A stretch of DNA of 25,717 bases from DATLBY01 sp035526665 (GCA_035526665.1 DATLBY010000050.1:1-25717), one strand, 5' to 3'; counted from the first letter of the stretch, positions 6,910 to 15,092 are shown. The notes: generated by a model from the sequence alone, not told the origin. Translations and numbers: made by a program.

Positions 6910-9900
6910 CTAATACTGCAGTCTCAGCGAAAATTCGATGATTCGAGGGTCGAGGGCCGATGTGATCTGCCCGTAGGCGCCGCTTCCTAGCGTCGTGTTC
7001 ACACCCGCGAAGTTCGTGTGGTTGAACACATTGAAGAACTCGGACCGGAACTGCACCTTTGCCCTCTCGTTGAACTTGAAGTCCTTGTAGAGGCCCATAT
7101 CGAAGTTCATGATGCTGGGCCCTCTGAGAATACCCGGGCCTGCATTGCCAAACTTCCCGAACCCCGGTCTTTGAAAAGCACCGGTGTTGAACCATTGGCG
7201 GACGTCTTTGGGGTAGGTTAGCACCTGTCCCGGCGCAACATCCGGGCGCGTGGCCAAGCCTTGGTTCGCGACGCTAAGCCCAGGGTTGAGTGAAATACCG
7301 CTCCGGAATGTGGCGATGCCGTTGTACTTCCATCCTCCGAGCAGTACCCTCGTGACGCCCTTCGAGCGAGTCATAAAGGGTATGTCATAAAGCCAACTGG
7401 ACGATGCTATGTGGGGGACGTTCACGCTCGAGTTACCGCGGTCGGCACGCCTGTTGTAAGAGTTCTGAATGCCGTTGGAGCCAAAGCTGGACCCGAACGC
7501 CTCCTGGATTCCATGGGAGTACGTATACGAGCCTGAGATGAACAGGCCGCGGGTGGCTTGGTGCCGGGCGGATAGTAACAAGCCGTGCCAACTCGCATTA
7601 CCGGTGGTGGTGGAGGCGTTCAAAGCACCCCAGCCATAATACGGGCCGTAAACATACCGGAACGTGCCGGTGTTGATGTCGGGAGGATAATCATAACCGT
7701 TGACTGGCAGCGGCTGATTGAGGTTGAGCGCGATGCCGCGGTGCCGAACCTGATTGCCCACCCCGCCCACGCTGAACAACCATCCGGCCACCTCCTGCTC
7801 AAAAGTGAGGCTGTAGGTATAAATCGCGGCAGCCTGGTTGTTGAAGTCCAGCATGGACAGATTTTGCGCGCCCGGCGGAGTTGCCGTGCCCGTCCCGAGC
7901 GGGCTGGGAAACAGCGGATTCTGCAGGGTTATGTTCTGAAGGAAGGGAGGGTTCGCCGGACAGGCATAAGTGCAGTCGTTGCCCGTAAACACGCGCGCGC
8001 GAGTTTCCCCGAAGCCGCCGCGGATGGACGTTTTGCCGCGGCCGAAGGGATCGTACGCAAATCCGAAAGTAGGCATGAAATACCACTTGTGCTTGTCGCT
8101 AAAGTTCTGCGGGACTCCGTTCTGGCCGTTGAAAATCAGACCGTTGAGCGGGTCGTAATTCGGAGTGGGCGTAATGGTTCCGGTGGCATTCACAATTGGA
8201 GCTTTCGAACGGTCATATTTGCTGGGATCGAACGTTGAAGCGTACCCTGGCTGGGCCGACGGAAGGGGCATGTGCAGAAGGCGAACGCCATAATTCAGGG
8301 TCAGCGTTTTGGATACTTTGAATGTGTCCTGAAAATAGGGCGTCACCATTGTCCCGTGAATGTAAGGACGTCTCTGGCTGTTTACCTGCGTGAAACTCTC
8401 CGCTGTACCCAGCAGGTAATCGGCAATCGGGTCACCGGTGAATTTGCCGCTGAAGAGCCAGCTTCCGTTAGTCTGCTGGAAAATGTTCTGTCGTTTCGTG
8501 CTGAATACAACATTCAGACCGGCTTCAATCGTATGCTTCCCTTTTACCCAGCTCCAGTCGTCCGTCAAGGTATTCTCGAGATCGGAGGCATGGGTAAGCG
8601 GTAATGACTGCACGATTCCGAGGCTCGTCCAGCCGCCCGAGAAATTGACCTGGGGCAACCGGTTCGATAGAACGCCCGTATACGGCAGCGTGGATTTGAA
8701 CTCGGGAAGCTGTTCCTTGTAGACCGTTCCGGAAACGGAGAGGTCCACGACGTAGTTGTTCATCCCCAACGTGATCTGGTTCACCATAGTTGGTGAGATG
8801 ACGATCGTTGCCTGAGCTTCCGCCAGCTTGCTCCTGGTAAAGAACGCCTGCGTATTGGTCGTGAAGGGCGACGGCAGCCAGGTCTGCGATGGAAGATTAT
8901 CGTTCTGCCGCAAATCGAAGTACTCGCCCATCAAATGGACCTTTTGCCCGATGTTGTGATCCACCTTGATCTGGATGTCGTTTTGATTCAGTTTTTCCGG
9001 AGTCGCATTCAGGAAATTATTGAAACCTGAGCCCTGATAATTTGGAAGCTGGGCGATCGCGTTCAGATATACGAGCGAATTCGAGTTGATCCGGTTCTGC
9101 GGGATGACGTACTGGCCCGATGCGTTCTGTGGAAACGGTTGCCCGGTTGTCGGATCGAGGATCCTGTTGTTAAAAATTCCGCTTCTCATGGCCTGAGTAG
9201 GCGTTGCGCCGAAGATTGTGCTGGCGATGGATTTTCTGACATTTTGCTCGCTAAAGAAGAAAAATGTTTTGCTCTCGGATCTCGGGTACAGCTTCGGAAT
9301 GAACACTGGACCGCCCAGAGTGCCGCCGAAGATGTTCTGCTTGAGCGGCAGCACTCCGGGGCTGAAGAAGTTGCGCGCGTCCAGCGCATCATTGCGCAGG
9401 TACTCCCATAAGGCTCCGTGGAACTGCGAGGTCCCGCTCCGAGTCTGCACCAGCACGATCGAAGCGCCCATCAGCGTGTACTTGGGACCAATGTTACTTT
9501 GCAGCGTGCGGACTTCCTGAATGGAATCGGGATTGGGAGTAATGGTGGTCTGCGTCATGTTCCCGGTATTCATGTTCCAGACACCATCCAGTTCATAAAG
9601 CGTTCCGCTCGCCCCCATGCCGTTGATCGACATGGTATTGCCGGTGTTGAATCCACCCTGGCCCTGGCTCTGACCCACAGCAGTGTTCAAAACGCCAGGC
9701 ATCAACGCGGAAAGGCTTTGATAATTCCGTCCGTTGAGCGGTAATTCCTCAATCTGTTGTTGAGCCACATAGTTCGAAACCGAGGGTGTGGTGAGCTGAA
9801 CCTGCGAGGTCGACGCCTCCACGGTAACGGTTGTTGACACGGAGCCGACTGCCAGAGTCGCGTTTACGGAACGTACGACGGTCGGGCCGACGAAAACGTC

Positions 9901-10188
9901 CCTTTCGGTGTATCTGTTCAGGCCGTCTTTCGTGATACTCACCTCGTAAGTACCGCTTGGAAGACCGGTCATGGTGTAAGCGCCCTGATTATTGGTTTGC
10001 GTCTCGACTTTGACGCCCGTGCCTTGATTGGTGATCGTCACCTTGGCGTCGGGCACCGCTCCGCCGCTGTCATCGAGTACAAGTCCGTTGATTGTCGAAG
10101 ATGCACTTTGCGCGTTCGCTAAACCAACAAGCAAACACAGGCTGAGGATCGCCGATATAACCGGCATTCGACTACGTAAATTTGGCAT
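6910..10188 (-). CDS. TonB-dependent receptor with carboxypeptidase-regulatory domain (Oar-like)
   Basis: The 1092-aa product starts MPNLRSRMPVISAILSLCLL with a signal peptide ending near ANAQS; the ATG at 10188 is chosen because AAAAGGGAC precedes it, although the frame continues upstream to 10275. Residues about 33-115 form a carboxypeptidase-regulatory-like beta domain ('GLVLDDSGGAVPDAKVTIT', 'GLPSGTYEVSITKDGL'). Then follows a plug domain ('EELPLNGRNYQSLSALMPGV', 'TLYELDGVWN') and a long beta-barrel ending in the terminal aromatic segment 'IIEFSLRLQY'. This is the large acidobacterial/Oar-type outer-membrane receptor family, thought to import or handle large glycans, peptides or other substrates using TonB energy. 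No SusD-like partner or sugar hydrolase is nearby; two TPR proteins and a CRTAC1-like protein follow instead. Substrate unknown. Confidence 0.93.
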   Translation of the reverse strand: MPNLRSRMPVISAILSLCLLVGLANAQSASSTINGLVLDDSGGAVPDAKVTITNQGTGVKVETQTNNQGAYTMTGLPSGTYEVSITKDGLNRYTERDVFVGPTVVRSVNATLAVGSVSTTVTVEASTSQVQLTTPSVSNYVAQQQIEELPLNGRNYQSLSALMPGVLNTAVGQSQGQGGFNTGNTMSINGMGASGTLYELDGVWNMNTGNMTQTTITPNPDSIQEVRTLQSNIGPKYTLMGASIVLVQTRSGTSQFHGALWEYLRNDALDARNFFSPGVLPLKQNIFGGTLGGPVFIPKLYPRSESKTFFFFSEQNVRKSIASTIFGATPTQAMRSGIFNNRILDPTTGQPFPQNASGQYVIPQNRINSNSLVYLNAIAQLPNYQGSGFNNFLNATPEKLNQNDIQIKVDHNIGQKVHLMGEYFDLRQNDNLPSQTWLPSPFTTNTQAFFTRSKLAEAQATIVISPTMVNQITLGMNNYVVDLSVSGTVYKEQLPEFKSTLPYTGVLSNRLPQVNFSGGWTSLGIVQSLPLTHASDLENTLTDDWSWVKGKHTIEAGLNVVFSTKRQNIFQQTNGSWLFSGKFTGDPIADYLLGTAESFTQVNSQRRPYIHGTMVTPYFQDTFKVSKTLTLNYGVRLLHMPLPSAQPGYASTFDPSKYDRSKAPIVNATGTITPTPNYDPLNGLIFNGQNGVPQNFSDKHKWYFMPTFGFAYDPFGRGKTSIRGGFGETRARVFTGNDCTYACPANPPFLQNITLQNPLFPSPLGTGTATPPGAQNLSMLDFNNQAAAIYTYSLTFEQEVAGWLFSVGGVGNQVRHRGIALNLNQPLPVNGYDYPPDINTGTFRYVYGPYYGWGALNASTTTGNASWHGLLLSARHQATRGLFISGSYTYSHGIQEAFGSSFGSNGIQNSYNRRADRGNSSVNVPHIASSSWLYDIPFMTRSKGVTRVLLGGWKYNGIATFRSGISLNPGLSVANQGLATRPDVAPGQVLTYPKDVRQWFNTGAFQRPGFGKFGNAGPGILRGPSIMNFDMGLYKDFKFNERAKVQFRSEFFNVFNHTNFAGVNTTLGSGAYGQITSALDPRIIEFSLRLQY

Positions 10189-10305
10189 GTCCCTTTTGAA
10201 CCCCTTGATCAAACGGTCTGCCGAGTGCTTGTCGAATCCGGAAATGCCACCCGATACCCCGATGCGACCAGGCACCCGACCGAGTCTCGAATGGATTTTA
10301 TCACA

Positions 10306-10328
10306 GAGACAACAAAGAGTTTTGTCTC
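10306..10328. promoter_or_regulatory. Inverted repeat upstream of the TonB-receptor operon
   Basis: GAGACAA (10306-10312) and TTGTCTC (10322-10328) form a perfect 7-bp inverted repeat with a nine-base spacer, about 120 bases upstream of the receptor start codon. On the minus strand GATAAAAT (10297-10304) lies just downstream and could be a -10 box. An operator or promoter element is plausible; the boxes are not strong enough to be sure. Confidence 0.35.
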
Positions 10329-10366
10329 ATCTCATGCAAGCGTCAGATTGATCGACGTCGGTCACA

Positions 10367-10594
10367 TCAGCAGGGAACACGGTTCGATTCTGCCGAGATA
10401 AAATCCAGGAGCCCTGCTGGCGGCCGCCAAGACCGACTCATCACTGGTGCTTTAGAGTCGGGATACAGGCGTGGGTTCCAGGCTCTCGCGTTCGCCTCAA
10501 TGGTGACGATGGGCAGCTTCATAACGCGGACTAGCTCACCGAGACGAGTACGCATTGCGCTGAAGCCTATCGCGACGGCCTTAGGAGCGGACAA
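10367..10594 (-). pseudogene. Unassigned 75-codon frame, possibly a gene relic
   Basis: A TTG-initiated minus-strand frame reads LSAPKAVAIGFSAMRTRLGE then 'LVRVMKLPIVTIEANARAWN' and ends 'FISAESNRVPC'. There is no ribosome site. The 'KLPIVTIEANARAWNPRLY' segment weakly recalls the late strand-loop region of alpha/beta hydrolases, but the catalytic residues are not present and the match is not strong. It lies between the methyltransferase end and the receptor promoter, just beside the 27-bp repeat. It may be a leftover of a gene lost when the repeat-flanked block was placed, or it may be chance. Confidence 0.25.
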
Positions 10595-10606
10595 TAGCCC
10601 GGCTCG

Positions 10607-10633
10607 GATTGCAGTCGACCTCTAGGCCGCCTC
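10607..10633. repeat. 27-bp exact direct repeat, copy 2 (partner at 1996-2022)
   Basis: Identical to 1996-2022 over 27 bases and in the same orientation. On the minus strand this copy supplies the last two Ala codons and the TAG stop of the methyltransferase ending at 10622; in copy 1 the same bases give the stop of a plus-strand gene. An exact 27-mer is far beyond chance in 25.7 kb. Confidence 0.9.
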
Positions 10634-11665
10634 GATAATGGAAACCAGGTCGCCGGAAACAGGAATGATGCGCTGACACTCGAAGGAAGCACCTGTGAGG
10701 AGGTTCCTCCATTCGCTCGCGCTACGCTCCTTCCCTCCGGTAACGACCAACATATTTAGGTCGCTCATCAACCGGAGCTCGAGTTCTGTATCGGCATTGT
10801 TGACCACGCCGGGAAGAACAAACTCGATCACCAGAAGACGGCCCCCGGCTGGAACCACAGACCTGCAATGAGTAAGGATCTGGATCACCGCCTCATCGGC
10901 ATAACCGTGGAGCACGTGCTTCAACAGATACACGTCCGCGCCGGCGGGTACGCCCCGGAGGAGGTCGGCCCCAACCAACCGACAGCGTCCGGCCAGGCCT
11001 TCCCGCTCCAGGCGAGCTGCTGCCTTATCGATGAATTCCGGCCGATCGACGAGCACCCCGTGCAGGCCGGGATAGGCGTTCAGGATCGTCGTGATTAAGC
11101 CGCCCCCGCCTCCGCCCAGATCGGCAACAGTGCGGTGGTTCAGGAAGTCTCCCCAAGCCCGCACGATCGGTTCATACTGTTCGGCGGGCGCGGTACCCAT
11201 CACCGCGCCGAAGATGGATCTGGCGTCAGGGTCCTTTGACCAGCGCGAGGCCACACCCTCGCGCTGCATGATGCGCCCGGCGGCTTCGCCGTTGCGGACG
11301 CAGTCCGCTAAATACGACCAACTGTCGGCGAGCAGGTCCGACCAGAAAACAACCGACGCCCATTCTGAATTGGGATCGTCCTTACGGAGGGGTTGGCCAA
11401 AGGGCGTCAGAATGAAGTGGCACGGGGTGGTTTCAGCAATGACACCGAAGCTCGCGAGGGCACGTAGCAGACGATGCAAGGACGCCGGCTGGGCGTTGCA
11501 CGCGGCGGCCAAATCGCCCAGGGAGCGGGAGCCATCCCCGAGGGCATCCGCAACGCCTAGCCGGGCCGCGGCGGAAAGGGCGCGGCTACGGAAATAGCCC
11601 ATCGCCATTTGGGTCAGTTCATTTTTGTGTGCGGCATCACCAGCCGCGTCGTCAGCTCCAGCCAT
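10622..11665 (-). CDS. SAM-dependent O-methyltransferase (plant-type, Methyltransf_2 family), copy 2
   Basis: The 347-aa protein has an N-terminal winged-helix dimerisation region (about 20-100: 'ALSAAARLGVADALGDGSRS', 'LHRLLRALASFGVIAET') and a C-terminal Rossmann methyltransferase domain. The SAM motif is 'VADLGGGGGGLITTI' at about 182-196, an acidic 'VLVDRPE' follows, and the catalytic-base region is 'VYLLKHVLHGYADEAVIQIL' (His of the KHVLH motif). Relatives methylate hydroxyls of small aromatics, carotenoids or polyketides. It lies 54 bases downstream of a second methyltransferase of the same family on the same strand. The glycine motif contains an extra Gly where the sister enzyme has Arg. 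The stop codon lies in the 27-bp repeat. Substrate not predictable. Confidence 0.88.
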   Translation of the reverse strand: MAGADDAAGDAAHKNELTQMAMGYFRSRALSAAARLGVADALGDGSRSLGDLAAACNAQPASLHRLLRALASFGVIAETTPCHFILTPFGQPLRKDDPNSEWASVVFWSDLLADSWSYLADCVRNGEAAGRIMQREGVASRWSKDPDARSIFGAVMGTAPAEQYEPIVRAWGDFLNHRTVADLGGGGGGLITTILNAYPGLHGVLVDRPEFIDKAAARLEREGLAGRCRLVGADLLRGVPAGADVYLLKHVLHGYADEAVIQILTHCRSVVPAGGRLLVIEFVLPGVVNNADTELELRLMSDLNMLVVTGGKERSASEWRNLLTGASFECQRIIPVSGDLVSIIEAA

Positions 11666-11719
11666 CTCATTTTTGCCTCAGATAAAGGCCGCCGTCAGGG
11701 AGGATCCCCGCCACTCGAG

Positions 11720-12721
11720 CTAGATCGCCGACGCCTCCAGGATCGAAGTCCCGAGTCCAACGTCGATCACCTTGTCTAGCTTGAAGCCCGAGGAAGCGAG
11801 CAGGTTTTCGAACTCGCGGCGGGTCCGCTCTTTGCCTGTAATCAGCGTGAGCATAAAAATGTCGAGCATCTCAATCCAACCTGGCTTCGAGTCCTCGGGC
11901 AGAATCGCCTCGATCAGCAATAGTTTCGCGTGCGCCGGGGCTGAACGTCGAATCGCGCTTAGAATCCTGACTGATTCCTCATCATTCCAGTCGTGAATGA
12001 CTTGCATGATCAAGTAGGCATCGCAAACGGGCAGCGCGTCGTTGAAGAAATCTCCGCCCTGAAGTTGCATGCGCGCCGGCGCGGTTCCGGCTGCGTCCTT
12101 GACGACATGCGGCTGATCGAAAAGCACGCCTGCCGCGTTCGGGGTGGCGTCCAGGATTGCCCGGAGCAAATGGCCGCGCCCCCCGCCGATATCCGCGATG
12201 GTTTGGAACGGCGAAAAATCGTAATTCGCAAGAATTCCGGCGATCTGGCCGTGAGCCTTCCCGGTCATGGCTTCGTCAAATAAGCGGCTCTCATCGGGAT
12301 GTTGTGCATAAAACGCCCAGGAGCCGCCTGGCGATACTTGCTCAGTTGCAGGATTGCCGGTGCGAATGGTGAGAGCAAGCAACTCAAAGGTTTTCCAGTT
12401 AAGCGTGTTACCCATCATGCGGACAAAGGATCGCATCGACTGCGGATGATCTGTCCGAAGCAACCGCGAGGCAGGTGTGTGGGCGAAGCCCTTCTGCCCT
12501 TCTACATCGTTAGCCTGCTGGAAGATGCCGTAAGCCGACACCAGCCGAAGCGCGCGGGCCAGGGCGCCGGCATTGGCGCCGGTACTTGATGCCAGATCCG
12601 CTGCCGTACGCGGATCATCGCCGAGGGCGTCAGCTACACCAAGCTCGGCTATTACATGCAGGCATCTCGGCACAGCGTACATCATCGACATTTCCAGGAT
12701 TGTATTGGCTGGGTCTGGCAT
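11720..12721 (-). CDS. SAM-dependent O-methyltransferase (plant-type, Methyltransf_2 family), copy 1
   Basis: The 333-aa product shares the architecture of its downstream neighbour: dimerisation/winged-helix region ('CLHVIAELGVADALGDDPRT', 'GALARALRLVSAYGIF'), SAM motif 'IADIGGGRGHLLRAIL' at about 175, acidic loop 'VLFDQPHV', and the catalytic 'YLIMQVIHDWNDEESVRIL', with the canonical HDW-(N)DE motif intact. The C-terminus 'MLTLITGKERTRREFENLL' matches the family. It is divergent from the sugar dehydrogenase gene with 46 bases between start codons. The two copies are clearly different sequences, so an old duplication or separate acquisition is more likely than a recent tandem copy. No polyketide or pigment genes are visible next to it. 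Confidence 0.9.
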   Translation of the reverse strand: MPDPANTILEMSMMYAVPRCLHVIAELGVADALGDDPRTAADLASSTGANAGALARALRLVSAYGIFQQANDVEGQKGFAHTPASRLLRTDHPQSMRSFVRMMGNTLNWKTFELLALTIRTGNPATEQVSPGGSWAFYAQHPDESRLFDEAMTGKAHGQIAGILANYDFSPFQTIADIGGGRGHLLRAILDATPNAAGVLFDQPHVVKDAAGTAPARMQLQGGDFFNDALPVCDAYLIMQVIHDWNDEESVRILSAIRRSAPAHAKLLLIEAILPEDSKPGWIEMLDIFMLTLITGKERTRREFENLLASSGFKLDKVIDVGLGTSILEASAI

Positions 12722-12767
12722 TGTGGGAGTCTATCACGGCGGCGGAGGAAGATAAACTAGGAGAATC
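12722..12767. promoter_or_regulatory. Short divergent promoter region
   Basis: Only 46 bases separate the start codons of the methyltransferase (minus) and the sugar dehydrogenase (plus). The plus gene has AGGAG four bases before its ATG; the minus gene has no obvious ribosome site. Promoters for the two directions must overlap or reach into the neighbouring genes. Confidence 0.4.
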
Positions 12768-13988
12768 ATGATGAAACCGGCGGGCGCAATCCTGCTTTTA
12801 ACCCTGACGGCGACGGCTTGGGCCCAGGTCAATGTGGGCGAACAGAAATCCGAAGCCACGCTGCCCTTTAACCTGACCACAACGGCCAACTTTGAGCTGC
12901 CCTGGCGGATCGCCTTCCTGCCCGATGGCCGCATGTTGGTCACCGAAAAGATCGGCCCCATCTGGTTGGTATCCCCCGAGGGAGAAAAGATCGCGCCGCT
13001 GGGCGGCACGCCACCCGTCTACTGGCAGGGCCAGAACGGCATGCTGGGCGTATTCCTCTCGCCGCATTACGCCACTGACCAGAACATCTACATCACCTAT
13101 ATCGAACCGGGTGATTATGGCGGGGGCCAGGCCTTGGCGCGCGCAAAGCTGAACGCCGGACGCAACCCGCGCCTGGAAAACCTCGAAGTGCTGTGGCGCC
13201 AGATGCCGCGCGGCAAGGGCGGCCAGGCCGGTGGCCAGATTGCCTTCTCCCCCGACGGCCAGTATCTGTTCATGACAGTTGGCGACCGCCAGCGCATGAC
13301 GCCGGCTCAGGACCCGAACCAGCCCGTCGGCAAGATCCTGCGCCTGACGCTCGATGGCAAACCCGCGCCAGGCAATCCCAACGTTGGCAAAACCGGCGCC
13401 GCCACCCTCCCCTTGATCGACCCGCCGCGCAACACCGAAGTTGCCAAAACAGCCAAGGTGGTCAGCACCTACACCTTCCCGGGACCCAACCTCACTCCAG
13501 CCGAAACCTGGGCCAGCGGCTTCCGCGCGCCCTATGGCCTGGCGTTCTCCCCCAGCGGCGAATTATGGGAGGTGGAGCATGGCCCGCGCGGCGGCGACGA
13601 ACTGAACCTGATCGAGAAAGGAAAGAACTACGGCTGGCCGGTCGTCTCCTACGGCATGAACTATGACCAGGTCGCCATCCCCAGTCACGACACCCGGCCC
13701 GAGTTCGCCAAGCCCGCGCTCTATTGGGTGCCCGTGATCGCGCCCGGCAACCTGATGTTCTACCGCGGCAACAAGGCCTTTCCGCAGTGGGACGGCAGCG
13801 GCTTCGTTAGCGGCCTCGGGAGCCATGCACTCGTCCGCATCCTGTTCGACGGCAAAGGCGGAGCCAAGACGGCCGAGCGCTGGGATATCGGTAAACGAAT
13901 CCGCGATGTGGAAGAGGCGGCGGACGGCTCGCTGTGGATGCTGGAAGACGCCAACCCCGGCGCTCTGATTCACGTGACCCCGAAGTGA
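12768..13988 (+). CDS. PQQ-type glucose/sorbosone dehydrogenase (soluble aldose dehydrogenase family)
   Basis: The 406-aa product has a cleavable signal peptide (MMKPAGAILLLTLTATAWAQ), so it acts in the periplasm. The six-bladed propeller signatures are present: 'LPWRIAFLPDGRMLVTEK', 'GQNGMLGVFLSPHYATDQNI', 'QIAFSPDGQYLFMTVGDR', 'QDPNQPVGKILRLTLDG', 'ETWASGFRAPYGLAFSP', 'WEVEHGPRGGDELNLI' and 'GKNYGWPVVSYG'. Members oxidise aldose sugars with pyrroloquinoline quinone, passing electrons to a separate acceptor. The stop TGA overlaps the GTG start of a pentaheme cytochrome gene (13985-13988), which makes that protein the obvious candidate acceptor. AGGAG is placed well before ATG 12768. The substrate is not determined by sequence. 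Confidence 0.92.
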   Translation: MMKPAGAILLLTLTATAWAQVNVGEQKSEATLPFNLTTTANFELPWRIAFLPDGRMLVTEKIGPIWLVSPEGEKIAPLGGTPPVYWQGQNGMLGVFLSPHYATDQNIYITYIEPGDYGGGQALARAKLNAGRNPRLENLEVLWRQMPRGKGGQAGGQIAFSPDGQYLFMTVGDRQRMTPAQDPNQPVGKILRLTLDGKPAPGNPNVGKTGAATLPLIDPPRNTEVAKTAKVVSTYTFPGPNLTPAETWASGFRAPYGLAFSPSGELWEVEHGPRGGDELNLIEKGKNYGWPVVSYGMNYDQVAIPSHDTRPEFAKPALYWVPVIAPGNLMFYRGNKAFPQWDGSGFVSGLGSHALVRILFDGKGGAKTAERWDIGKRIRDVEEAADGSLWMLEDANPGALIHVTPK

Positions 13989-14458
13989 CAGCGGGTATCC
14001 TTCGATGTGCGGGACTGCTGCTGCTGGCCGCTGGAGTGTATGGCCAGCAGCAGCCGGTTCCCTACAGCCATAAAACACACCTGGCCCTTGGACTGAAGTG
14101 CAACTCGTGTCACAAGAACCCAGAGCCGGGTGAGCTGATGGGGTATCCGGCGGAGAGTTTTTGCATGACCTGTCACCAAGCCATCAAGCGCGATAGTCCG
14201 CACATTCAGAAGCTGGCCGCCGCCGCCAAAGCGAAGAAGCCGATTCCCTGGGTCCGCGTCTACCGCCTTCCGGATTTCGTTTACTTCAGCCATCGTGTGC
14301 ACAGCAAAGCAGGCGCAGCCTGCGAGACCTGCCATGGACCGGTTCGTGAGCGCGACGTCATCACCAAGGAGGTGGCGAACGATATGCGCTCCTGCATGGC
14401 GTGTCATACCGCCCGGAAGGCCCGCAATGACTGTAGCGCCTGCCACGAAGAACGTTGA
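13985..14458 (+). CDS. Pentaheme c-type cytochrome (cytochrome c7/ActA-like)
   Basis: Starting at the GTG that overlaps the upstream TGA, the 157-aa product has a signal-like segment ('LRCAGLLLLAAGVYGQQQ') and five heme-binding CxxCH motifs: CNSCH (39-43), CMTCH (60-64), CETCH (113-117), CMACH (137-141) and CSACH (150-154). Extra histidines in 'YSHKTH' (29, 32) and 'YFSHRVH' (103, 106) are placed to act as sixth ligands. The stretch 'IPWVRVYRLPDFVYFSHRVH' resembles the multiheme subunit A of alternative complex III and of the Qrc complex. Secretion, heme attachment and periplasmic electron transfer are therefore expected. Coupled translation suggests it serves the sugar dehydrogenase; that link is inference. 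Confidence 0.9.
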   Translation: MTAGILRCAGLLLLAAGVYGQQQPVPYSHKTHLALGLKCNSCHKNPEPGELMGYPAESFCMTCHQAIKRDSPHIQKLAAAAKAKKPIPWVRVYRLPDFVYFSHRVHSKAGAACETCHGPVRERDVITKEVANDMRSCMACHTARKARNDCSACHEER

Positions 14459-14585
14459 TGCTTCTTTCTTCGGCCTATAGGCGAGGAACAACTGCGGAAA
14501 TTGCTTCTTCAACCGATAAACAGGGAGGAAACGAAGAACGCGGAGTGTGGACTGTACGCCCGGCATTGCCGGCCAGAATACGCGC
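14459..14585. other. Short stretch between convergent cytochrome and antitoxin-like genes
   Basis: No gene or clear hairpin with a T-run was seen here. Open frames through it are chance continuations. Confidence 0.3.
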
Positions 14586-14872
14586 TTACCCATTGGGCTT
14601 AGCGATCGGCTCGGGTAGTGTAGCCAGCTTCTCAAATTCGGCTAGAGTGAGGCCGAAGTCGGCGAGGATCACTTCCATGGAGACGCCACCATTTTTGTCG
14701 AGAGACTCCAGGCCAGCCTGAATGGCGGCCTTGTCCTCTTGCGTCAATTCCTCTTCACCCTGATCTTTGAGCATCACTTCGAGCAAAGATCGCACCGCTC
14801 CGAGTTTCGCAGGCGGCAGACGATCCAGCAGCGCGTGAGCGTGTCGCGTTCCTGTTGATAATCCAGAGCCAT
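14586..14872 (-). pseudogene. Frameshifted antitoxin-like gene
   Basis: An ATG at 14872 (MALDYQQERDTLT), preceded by AGGGGGTGAAAACGCC, has a plausible ribosome site but its frame soon stops. A neighbouring frame continues 'AHALLDRLPPAKLGAVRSLL' and then 'EVMLKDQGEEELTQEDKAAI' to 'TLAEFEKLATLPEPIAKPNG' and a TAA at 14586. The 'LLDRLPPAKLGAV..LLEVML' segment is typical of short antitoxin-type proteins encoded beside PIN or RelE toxins. Joining the two parts needs one single-base shift near 14835. No toxin follows on the same strand. A shortened protein could still be made from an internal GTG (start of VRSLLEVMLKDQ). The family assignment is tentative. Confidence 0.5.
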
Positions 14873-15092
14873 GGCGTTTTCACCCCCTGAGACCGACTGC
14901 GCACGTTCAGTCTCGGATTCGATGATCTTTTTCCGACGAAGATTCGGACATATACTACTTTATTCCTTTATGGTATGGCATTTCATGGTTTCAGGAATCA
15001 CTAACGGGCCACCAGTTGGCACCCACGGTTAAGGCGCAGAGCCATGCAGCACGTTTGCGGCGCGACAGGTGTAGTGATTGTAGGATTAAGAG
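14873..15092. other. AT-richer divergent intergenic region
   Basis: These 220 bases separate the antitoxin-like relic (minus) from the PIN gene (plus). The part around 14940-14990 is distinctly AT-richer than the neighbourhood (tatactactttattcct), as expected for a promoter or an old insertion edge. No antitoxin gene precedes the PIN gene here. Confidence 0.35.

Larger units (their letters stand above)
10189..10621. other. Intergenic stretch between methyltransferase genes and TonB-receptor operon
   Basis: These 433 bases should contain the promoter of the receptor operon. They also hold the 7-bp inverted repeat (10306-10328), most of the second copy of the 27-bp repeat, and an open frame of 75 codons (10367-10594, minus) that looks like a relic. 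Nothing else is recognisable. Confidence 0.5.

Noticed and set aside
13970..14635. 221-codon minus-strand frame opposite the cytochrome
   Set aside because: The plus strand encodes five CxxCH motifs in one frame; the antisense has nothing recognisable.
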